NCBI RefSeq assembly: GCF_000226115.1
Contig: NC_016460.1
Span: forward strand, 2,790,001 to 2,854,000
Length of the DNA stretch: 64,000 nucleotides
Direction of reading: 5' to 3'
DNA from: Thermothielavioides terrestris NRRL 8126
Taxonomy: Eukaryota; Ascomycota; Sordariomycetes; Sordariales; Chaetomiaceae
In this document: one piece after another, positions 55,550 to 64,000 of the stretch
How the letters are laid out: every line of letters starts with the position of its first letter
How positions within the stretch are numbered: the stretch's first letter is position 1
Program-made: the position numbers and the translations under genes
Notes under the pieces: generated by a model
What the model was told of the DNA's origin: nothing
The model's database searches: none
The model's input: only the letters and a program-made list of their open reading frames with translations

Positions 55550-57463
55550 GCAGAGCATTCTGGCTTGCTCTTCGGTTTTGCAAGGGGTTTGGGTGGATTG
55601 TTTGGCGTTTGGGCAGCACCACGAGGATGCATTGCGATTAAATTGTAGATAGAAGCGCTGGGATTGAGAATCAATGTCATGTTAAATCCTCATCACTATG
55701 CTAGCTGACCCGAGACATGTGGCATATTCCTCTTGAGCCTTCCTCACACTCATCTCGAGTTCTGTTTATGGTGGTGTTCAGGGGGAAGGGGGCTGGAGGA
55801 AAGGAGGGTCGGGAGCGAAGGGTTAGGGTTACGCCGGCGTGTCATGGTAACTGTTTCCTCGGCTCGCCGTTCCTGTGTTCCTGTGTGATGGAGAGGCATC
55901 TGGAAACATAAGCCCGGAATTGACAAGTTCTTTCCCCCTTTGGACGCGATTCTCTATGCAACTCTCGGGTTTTGCGCTCAACAGTTCTCGCAAATCCTCT
56001 CATGAATTTACCAAAGTAGGGGATTTCAGCAAGCTGTAAACCGGTCTCCTGAAGAAATCCTCAGCCGACCGCTCTCGACCTTGGTCTACGGAATGATCAC
56101 AGTCGGGAACACCCGTGGGACATCCCATTACCCCACAATACACTACACCACATCCCACATCGTGCCTCGCCGCACGGAGTGCCGCACCCTCCTCTATCCT
56201 CCCAGTCCGGACGCACACGCCCAACACATCAACGCCTGCTGCTTTTGGCACCCACTGCATGGCGACTACTGCATAGCTACTGCATACCTACTCGCCGCAC
56301 TGGTCTCGCATTGGCAGAAGACACAACGCACACTCCCCCTTTGTGAATGCCATCCCTTGTGGGGCCGGGCCCGTGAGAAGGAGGACCAGCCGCAGCAGCA
56401 GCGGGAGGCCGACGGCGTGCAGCACAGAACCCTGCTTGTAGTCCCCCGGTTGCCCGTTCGGGACACATCAAGGAGCTTTTCCTCCGAAAGCTCTAAACTC
56501 AAGTCCCGATCGGTCGACCCACATGCCGGTCCAGCGAGGCCAGGGTCCCCGATTAGTGTACACTACACGCAGGCAAGCAATCGAGTTTAACTAATCCGTC
56601 TGGAATACAGAGTAGTGTACTGCGGGAGTGTAGCTTAAGCGTTAGTTGCCCCGGTCAATCTAACATCTAATCTAAGTGCACTAATCGATCGAAATTCAGA
56701 TCGGGATCCGCCGACTTGCGAGCGTTGCGTCGGGGGGTACGGGAGTACAGCAACAGAAACGGCTGATCTTCGGGCCTCGGCAAGCTTTCCCTTATTCAGA
56801 ACCTGGAAATTGAGACAGGGACCAACGCAGAGCAGACGCCAGGGAGAACGAGGGAGGTTAATTCGTATCTGAGAATAACTACAGCGTCCTTGGGTGAGGA
56901 AAGCGTCTATCCAACAAGCAGGAAGGACACACAGGCTTCACTATACCGGTACACCGTACGGTAACGTTATCACCACCCCTTTCCTCATCCGTGTGTGAGA
57001 GTGAAGGGTGAGGGCGGGGCGAGGTGTGAGGTGTGGAAGAAACCGAGGTACGTTACAAGCCTAGCCAAAGCTCCCTCGGTGGCCGGAAGACGAAGAAGAA
57101 GAAGAAGAGCAAGGACTCCGCAATTCGCGTCTGCATGTGCAGCGGCACGCTTCTCTGCCCGCCTGTATACACCCATGCATCCATCCCTCTCTTGTTTCTC
57201 GTACACTACCTGGTACTAAGTCCGGCGAGAGCGCGCAGCAGCTCCTTCCCCGAAGGGCAGGCGATCAGTTAGTTATACCCTGCCGAGCTGAAGCCGCGCG
57301 CCCGAAAGCGCAGCGTGCAGCTATCTACCTGGTAGTTATCGGAATCCCCAGACACGCAGCAGCCACTCACGGGCGTTCCCAACTGATGCAAGGCCAGGCC
57401 CATCGAGACGGGAAGAAACAGAGAAAAAAACAAGACGAGGGTCTTCGCCCTGCAGCAGGCGTC
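55550..57463. other. Intergenic
   Basis: 1.9 kb, 3' region of the WGDF gene and upstream of the phosphatase gene. Small ORFs only, none convincing. Short palindromic GTACGG/CCGTAC words occur near 56950. Nothing else seen. Confidence 0.5.
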
Positions 57464-58859
57464 ATGCCCGGATTGGAGGTGATCTACGTTACCCGCCATG
57501 GGGTAAGTCTCACATCAGCCTCGTTTCACCTGCTTGATCGTGTTATGTTTCAGACCAGGGAATTCCTGCCCGTGCTCGTGCTCTCCGCAGGGAAGAAAGA
57601 ACAGGAAGGGGGTGTTGTGTGAGGGGAGTGTGTCGAGAGAGTGCGTCGCTGTCGTGTAAACCCACGACTTAGCGGCTGTACTCTGCCTATCTAGGAATGA
57701 CGACGGCAAAGCCTCTGTCTAGGCTTCCCTTTTCGGTCGCTGGTTTTCCTAAACAGTCGAGTTTCGACCTCGAACTCATGCTGCTGTCGTGATTGTAGCT
57801 GACGCTGGTACCCCATCGCACTTCCAGTTTCGGTCCAACTGGCTCGTCGATCCATCCGACGGCAACTACACGACCTTCATCAAGTCTCCGACGGGCGGAG
57901 CAGCTGATCCGGCCTTGACGGCGCATGGCGTCGACCAGGCTAACGAGCTTGCCGAGAGGCTGCTGACGGCGGACCCGCCCATCGAGCGGGTGTACTCCAG
58001 CCTGTACTATCGTTGTCTGCAGACCCTCGAGCCCTTCGTGCGCAGGGCCCAGGATGCGGCGGCGGCGGCGGCGGCGTCGGCCACGGGGAGAGGGGAGCGG
58101 TCGCTCAAGATCCGGGGAGAGACGGGGCTGGGCGAGTGGTACGGCACGGCGGACTTCGAGCACCCTGTTCCTGCCAGTCTCGCGACCCTAGGACCGCTGT
58201 TCCCGGATCTGCTCGACTCGGACTACGTGCCGGCAGTGACGCCGAACCGCATGGGCGAGAGCATCGAGGAATTGCATGATCGCGTGGCAGCGACCATGGA
58301 AACGGTGATCGCCGAGTGCGACAGAGACGGCGTGCGCGCCATCTTGCTGTGCTCGCACGCGGCCGTCATCATCGCCCTGGGGCGTGTCTTGACGGGGCAT
58401 ATGCCCGACGATGTCGAGGTCGAGGACTTCAAGTGCTTCACCTGCGGGCTGAGCAAGTTTCGCCGCCGGCAGGGCGCCGGAACTGAATCAGAGGGGAAGA
58501 ATGGGATTGTGAGCCAAGCCACGGACGCACGCGATGCTGATCATCTCGACAAGGATCGCCCCGCTCCCGGTTGGAGGGGTGGGCGGGGGGTGTCAAGGGG
58601 GTGGGACTGCGAACTGAACAGCGATTGTAGCCATCTGTCCCACGGTGAGGAGCGAGGCTGGTGCGTATCTTCTGAAGTCACTCTGACCCTGTCACGCTGA
58701 GCTGACGCGGCGAAAAGGAGGTTCTCTGGGGACGAGTCATTCAGGGACATGGCGACAGGCGAGAGCATCCTCAGTTCCGGGACGCGATTGGAGGCTGCTT
58801 TGGATGGCAGGGATAACCATTCTGCTCGTAGAGCGGAAAATTCCCGGGGAAAGCTTTAG
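57464..58859 (+). CDS. Histidine phosphatase (phosphoglycerate mutase-like), TFC7-related
   Basis: Exons 57464-57502, 57828-58660 and 58718-58859 give 337 residues. The catalytic RHG (11-13) sits at the very end of a 39-nt first exon. The join VTRHG|FRSNWLVDP is the signature of the fungal group that includes the tau55/Tfc7 subunit of TFIIIC. The second His lies in ILLCSHAAVIIALGR, and Arg in YSSLYYRCLQT. The C-terminal block WDCELNSDC...GEERGW|RFSGDESFRDM is completed only by the third exon, which has a good GTGCGT donor and GCTGAC branch. Stopping at the in-frame stop at 58700 would lose the ending. An Ala run (about 90-100) is lineage-specific. Whether it acts in Pol III transcription or as a metabolic phosphatase cannot be told here. 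Confidence 0.9.
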
Positions 58860-60422
58860 CTTTGCCGGAGGCACCGTGTGGCGTTGACCGAGTACCCTCG
58901 GGGATGTACTGTGTATGCCCTGGCGGCGGAACAGCCCGACTCTAGGATGACTGTGATGTTCCACGCACAGATCGTATGATACGGCGCTCTCCATCAGATG
59001 CCATCGAGTCTGTGAGATGGAGTCCGTTAACCTGCAAGCGCCAAGGACAGTCGTCGTACTGTACCAACGTCTCTGCGTCTCTGCTGTCCGGGTCGCAAGT
59101 ACTCCGTACGACGAGCAGTCCGGAGGTTGCGCAACGCCCCAGTTTAGAGGGCCACATCTGCCGTGTCACCCCATCACACGGCTGATCGCTGGGTACGCAA
59201 GATCCGGCATCGTCGATCTGGTGCATGGTGGACAGTGAGGGGTGGCGTTCGGGAGACAAGTCAGTCATTTCGCCAGGCTAGCTGGACCGGATCGACGGAC
59301 CGGACTTGGCGTCTTCTGGGGTTACTATGTAGGTAGTGTAGTTACTATTCAAGAACATAAGGTACCTACCTGTAGGTTTCGAATGGGCCCAAACCCTCTA
59401 AGAAGGAAGACTATCGCCTCTGGCTCCATCGTCTTGGGGTGCAGAGTGCGGAGACAGTGGATGGGACCTCCTTGAAGCTGCCCAACTGCACAATGAACTA
59501 AAGATGGTGAAGCACTATTGGCATCCGTCGTGCGCGTCGCAATGTTGTCCGTCTGTTGCCTAGCCGTCGAGCGCCGAGGAGTGCCAAGGGAAGCAAGCGT
59601 TGGGCGGAAGGGTACCGGATCCTGGAAGGAGAAACGATGCATCAAATTCAAAAACGCCGCTAAATCCAACCTGCGACCCGAGGCCAATTGCGTAATGATT
59701 GCCTAAGGCAGAGTAGCCCATTCCACGTTCGCTGCAAAAGTACAGTTCAATCCTTGTTTGTTTGTTAGTTTGGTTCTTGCCCCCACTTTTTCACAGGGGC
59801 CTATAGCCAACCAAACTCGGCCTTTTTGCCCACCTCTTCCTCATCACTCTCCAGAATCCAAGTTCGACTGAAGCACGTTTGATATGGATAAAGCAGTGTA
59901 TTGAACGCCATTTTCCTACTTGACTAACTGGTCAGATACCGAAGGAAGCTGTATTATATACAGAGGCGATAGTGCCCTCTGACTTCCTGTTGCGGTTGGT
60001 CTATTTCGTGCCAAGACGGCTAGGTAGGTACCTGTAATTTAGAGCCTTGTCGTGATCCACCATAAGTACCACGCTAACGAACAAACAAGGGGTCGACTGT
60101 AAGTCTGTTCGAAGAAAGGGAGGAGAGGTGTGTTGGTGTGAGATGTGAGATGGTCGAGCGGCGTGTTTTGATTCCTTGCTGCCGATCATCGTTCGATGCG
60201 GTCGCAGACGACAAAAGGGTGTTCCACTCCAATGTCAAGATTACCACAGGAGTCCAATCTAGGAGGTTGCATACACGGTGTATGTAAGGTACCTACATAC
60301 AATGTGTCAGGAAGCTCGAGCACTCGATATCTCACCCAACCTGGGGCCGGCTGCTGCTTGATGAACCGACAAGAATCAGCTGCTGCCTTGGCGAGATGCG
60401 CACATTACTCGGTTATTCTTAA

Positions 60423-60800
60423 AGAGGTCCCGCCAAGACTAATTTCGGAACCTACCGCTTACAAGTATTTACAAATTGCCGCGAGGGAGCGGGGTCGCCA
60501 CGACTTCGAGCAACATCAACAACGAAGAATTGCAAAGACTCGTAGCAACAACTTTGCGAAACCTCAACCAAATTGAAAAAAAAGAAAACGAAGTTAACCT
60601 ACACCCTAACCTTGACCCTCACCCTAACCATAACCCTCACCCTAACCAGCAGGGGGCTGGCGCTACCCCCCGCACCCCCGGCGAACTAACCCGTGGCTAA
60701 CCCGTGGCGATAGTGCAAACCCCTTGGCGGTCTTGGCGGGGTACTGACGCTGTAAAAACATTGCCGACAATTGGCCGAAATTAGTCTTGGCGGGACCTCT
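60423..60800. mobile_element. Non-autonomous TIR element, copy 2
   Basis: 378 bp, same orientation and architecture as the copy at 43798: identical 26-bp terminal inverted repeats, TTAA at both boundaries (60419-60422, 60801-60804), the same interior words and a longer telomere-like tract. Many differences between copies are C-to-T or G-to-A, often at CpG (for example ATCGAA versus ATTGAA). Copy 2 carries the T or A. It has a short insertion of G-rich sequence after the left TIR region and lacks part of the copy 1 right interior. Confidence 0.85.
60601..60648. repeat. Telomere-like CCCTAACC tract inside element copy 2
   Basis: Three CACCCTAACC units plus a degenerate ATAACCCTCACC, one more unit than the copy 1 tract, so the tract length varies between copies. 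Confidence 0.75.
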
Positions 60801-62068
60801 TTAAGATCTAGCCATTACTCGCGACTTCCCAGATCGGAGAGTGACGGGGGTATGAGGCGACTCCACCACATCGGCACTAAGCTGGTTCTGGCATGGACCA
60901 CTGGCTGGGGGCCTTTTGAACTCCACTACCTCCACCAGTGCAAACGGAAGTCCAGAACCCAAGGCTGCTGTCAGTCAATCGGAAGTTATTGCACGGCATA
61001 CTTCCGCACTCCCTCCGAGTTGGTACTCCGTATTCCGTGCAGCTACACGACATGATACGAAGGTGAACATTAACGGATGCCACGACGTCTGGCCTCCTAC
61101 TACAGCAAGGAGCATCCATCTACGGCCTGCCTTGCCGCTCAATATGCAATAAGGAACACGCTTGCACGAACTTGCCTACCCCGCCGGGCACCGCCACCCC
61201 CCAGATGCGATGTCATGATGCCGCCAAGTCAAGCTCCAAGCCACATGCCCGGTGGCATGGCTGGGCTTCGGAAGCTAAACCGGGTACCTTGAGGGCAAGC
61301 TGACACTTGCAGCAGCTTCCACATATCCACAACGGCACTCACGCCGAGGGACGTGTTAGATCTGGGCTGCAGCAGCTCGATGCCGATGCAGCAGGGGGAT
61401 CCTCGACCTAGGCGAGATTCTAGCCTACATAGTATAGTAAGCCGCATGTCGATCCGCCCTCTTAGTCCATGCTCCTGCTGGCTGGGGAAGCAGGGGGTCC
61501 CAATGTTCTCCCTAGGTGAATTGCCACCGTCTACGACCTGAGCAGCTTGGTGAGACTTGATAGGCTGGGTCCTATTGCTAGGTACGGTACCTTGTGTCTG
61601 CCCGGCGCATCCAGCAGCGGCCGTCCGTGATGATGAGCAGCTCGAGGGTATCTACGATACCTTCACCCCTCATCCCCTTACCCTCATACTCTTGCCTCCT
61701 CACCACGGATATATCGTACATTTACTAGCTGATTCTGGACTGTCGATAAGTGCTTCGCAGTGGGTGGCACTACGCATGCAGCTGGGAAGATCTCCATCAA
61801 GGCGAAGCTGCAGTGGTTGTGGTTCCCGCGAGGTCCGGTCTGTGGGTTTTCGTCCTGGGTCACTGCGTTTCTGTATCCGCGTATATGAAGTTTTGCGGAT
61901 GCCCACGAGGACTTTCGGCCTTCATTAGTCTGCTCTCTCATCGCCCTTCTGCGTGCTGTCCCTCGTTCAGATCTGACGGCAGGCCGTTGTTGGTTTCCCC
62001 TGAGTGATCCTCCACAATCTCAACTAGTACCACTCCGCTCCCTGTGGTATTCATTTACTTTTCTCGTC

Positions 62069-63707
62069 ATGATCTCGCAGACTCTGTCCGGCCTCGTCAT
62101 CAGACGGTCCGAGGCCATACCCGGCGTGGCACACCCGAAACTGCCCAGCATCAGCCAGCTGGACCTCGTCCCGTCGCCTCCGCCCTCTCCTGGCCGCGAT
62201 CAGGGGGACCACTGTTTCCAGAATCACCAGCTCACCATGCCAACCAAAGACCGTGCACATGTGGGCGGCTTGTCAAATATCTCGGCCCCTTCCCCGTTCC
62301 CAACATGCAACGACACCAAGAACAGCCTGGGCTGCGGGCTACGAGGCTCTCTGCTTGTCCACGTCGAGCAACGCCTCCCTCCGATATCCGATCTGCTGAG
62401 AAACATACCCCCGCTGCTGGGCCCGCCTATGGCTTGCCCGGTTTCTCCCCCGACGGCTCTCCCATCTCCTGTTAGCTCAACCTCCTCCATGTTTGCCGCC
62501 GGCTATCCGACCTGGACGTCGCTTCCTCCACGATCGCAGTCAGTATCTGGCTACTATCCGGGGTTCATGCCCCCGAGTCCTCCCCCCCTGGGCCCGCGGA
62601 GAGCATCGGCAGACTGTCTGCTCGCCAACACTTGCTCCACCTTTCTCTCAAGCCGACCCTCCGCCCGTCACCGCTCCAGCCCCGACCGTGATCGCGACCG
62701 CCAAAGACGCCACCTCAAAACCGTCCGTCGCCGGCATGGCGGCTCGCCCCCCTCCACCTCCTCCGCTTCCTCCACCACCACCCCCACCTCTTTCTCCTCC
62801 TCCTTCTCCCACGCAGCCCAACTTCATCCCAACAACCCCCTTTCCTCAAGCCAAAGCCATGACTCAGACTCCACCACCACCCCAACCACCCCCAACCCGC
62901 CGGCGCCGTCGCCAGCGCCCGCGGGAAAGGAAAAGGCAAAGGCCAAAGAAAAAGAGAAGCGCAACAACCAGCCGTACACGTTCGAGCAGGAGGCCTTCGT
63001 CATCTACCACCGCGTCGAGCTCGACCTGCCGTGGGACCGCGTGCGCGAAGCCTTCATGGCCCGCTGGCCGGCCCCCGACCGCTCCGTCAGCGGCCTCGAG
63101 TGCGCCTACTACCGCACCAACGGCCGGCTGCCCGCCACCACGCCCGACGGGCTGCTCGTGCTGGTCGATCCCGAGGCCGAGGCGGCCGGGATGGGGCGGG
63201 AGGAGAAAGGGTTTGGTGGGGAGGGGTTGGGGTGGGCTCAGAGGAGAAAGGGTGTGTGTGAGCGAGCTGGGGAGGGGTTGGTGGAGGAGGAGGAGGAGGA
63301 GGAGGAAAAGAACAAGGGGAAAGAGGCCGCCGGCGACGGCGGCGGCGGCGCGGGTCAGTACCTGTACTACAGGGGCGTGGCCTACCGCACGCGGGCGGTC
63401 AAGTGTCGTCGGGCGAAAATCTCGCTGATGGAGCGGTTCCCTGAGGAGCTGGTCGACGAGCGGAACGACTGGGTCAGGCATGAGCATCGGGTTATGGCGA
63501 GGGATATCGGTGAGTACTCCTATCCACTGTCCTTTTCTCTTTCTCATTTTTTTTTTCTGGCCTCTTCTATGAGTCTGTTCTCGTGACATCAAGGGCTGGG
63601 TTGCTGACGTGGATGGTACTACTACAGCTGAGAGACGGCGCCGGCAGAGAGAGGAGTTCCTCGCTTCCAAAGCGCGGAAGTGCTACCAGAGCATGGTGTA
63701 TTTCTGA
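62069..63707 (+). CDS. Putative SANT/Myb-like DNA-binding protein
   Basis: Exons 62069-63509 and 63628-63707 (118-bp intron, GTGAGT donor) give 506 residues. The first ~290 residues are low complexity, rich in Pro and Ser with His and Thr runs. A Lys/Glu-rich segment follows (AKAKEKEKRNNQPYTFEQEA). The conserved core then reads FVIYHRVELDLPWDRVREAF, ARWPAPDRSVSGLECAYYRT, resembling fungal SANT/Myb-type domains that recognise DNA. A Glu run (about 408-415) and a basic C-terminus come after. The second exon adds AERRRRQREEFLASKARK, extending a helical C-terminus. The class is a tentative call from the core pattern; no zinc or bZIP motif is present. Confidence 0.75.
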
Positions 63708-64000
63708 GTCACTTCTGCCCCTTCCCCCGCCTCGGGCTGGCGTTCCTGGTATTCATCCGTCCATCGCCATGGATTTCTTCTTGTCTCCCATTCCCTATGT
63801 CCATACGCTCTTTCTCGATGTCTCGTATCCCCATCCAGTACATGATTTCACGTTGCCCATGTGTTTATCATGTCTCGATGTTGATGTCAGTTGACACTGG
63901 TTGCCAACCAGCCACGGAAATAATGGAAAACCGTCCATACCCCTTTCCCTCAAGCTTGTTTCATGTGTTCCTTTCCCAAGTGTACTACGGCCTTCTGCCA

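Larger units (their letters stand above)
58860..62068. other. Gene-poor intergenic region with TIR element copy 2
   Basis: 3.2 kb. Holds the second TIR element (60423-60800), TACTCCGTA at 59100-59108 and 61024-61032 (the latter followed by TATTCCGT), and several TAGGTA/TACCTA clusters (59330-59375, 60021, 60287). No supportable gene. Confidence 0.55.

Noticed and set aside
54824..55558. Antisense frame over the 3' end of the WGDF gene
   Set aside because: Shadow of a GC-rich coding exon; composition (Arg/Gly/Glu) typical of antisense translation.
62493..63428. Overlapping Pro/Arg-rich frame in the SANT-like gene
   Set aside because: Out-of-frame reading of the same exon. The conserved core and splice join belong to the other frame.
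1..64000. Biosynthetic gene cluster, CRISPR array, prophage or bacterial defence island
   Set aside because: No backbone synthase, no regular spacer-repeat array and no phage or prokaryotic genes. All recognisable genes are spliced or single-exon fungal housekeeping genes.

Overview
This is nuclear DNA from a filamentous ascomycete, most likely a Sordariomycete of the Sordariales/Chaetomiaceae type. The genes are widely spaced and GC-rich at third codon positions. Nearly all introns are short (about 50-130 bp), with GTRNGT-like donors, a CTRAC-type branch sequence just before the acceptor, and CAG/TAG acceptors. The recognisable proteins are fungal orthologues. There are no bacterial-style operons, no rRNA and no convincing tRNA.
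I support eighteen protein genes; all exon joins were checked for reading-frame continuity. In order they are: glutathione synthetase GSH2 (+), SM protein VPS45 (-), ERMES subunit MMM1 (+), MBOAT lysophospholipid acyltransferase ALE1 (+), a Ser-rich protein with two C-terminal membrane segments (-), CAAX protease RCE1 (+), GDP-mannose transporter VRG4 (-), an SDR oxidoreductase with an acidic repeat tail (-), acireductone dioxygenase ADI1 (+), derlin DER1 (-), an unknown two-span membrane protein (+), centromeric histone H3/CENP-A (+), an 841-residue disordered protein (-), a 396-residue protein with an internal duplication (-), a TBC1D5-like Rab-GAP (-), a protein with WGDF-type motifs and a CxxC...HxxC tail (+), a TFC7-like histidine phosphatase (+), and a protein resembling SANT/Myb-type DNA-binding proteins (+).
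The theme is ordinary housekeeping, biased to the secretory and endomembrane system: SNARE control, ER-mitochondria lipid contacts, phospholipid remodelling, ER-associated degradation, Golgi nucleotide-sugar import, CAAX processing and Rab inactivation. Redox and sulfur metabolism (GSH2, ADI1) and chromosome segregation (CENP-A) are added to this. Several genes sit head to head and share short upstream regions.
About 12 kb (35.65-47.73 kb) holds no supportable gene. It contains tandem duplications, a small inverted-repeat element, a pyrimidine tract and one copy of a short inverted-repeat element. A second copy of that element lies at 60.4-60.8 kb. It has 26-bp terminal inverted repeats, TTAA at both boundaries and an internal telomere-like CCCTAACC tract, and is the most unusual object in the window. 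I see no clear novel defence, biosynthetic or mobile gene system. The most useful observations are the element pair, the GC-AG intron in DER1, the tiny first exons that simple ORF calling would miss, the internal duplication in the 396-residue protein, and recurrent intergenic short motifs.
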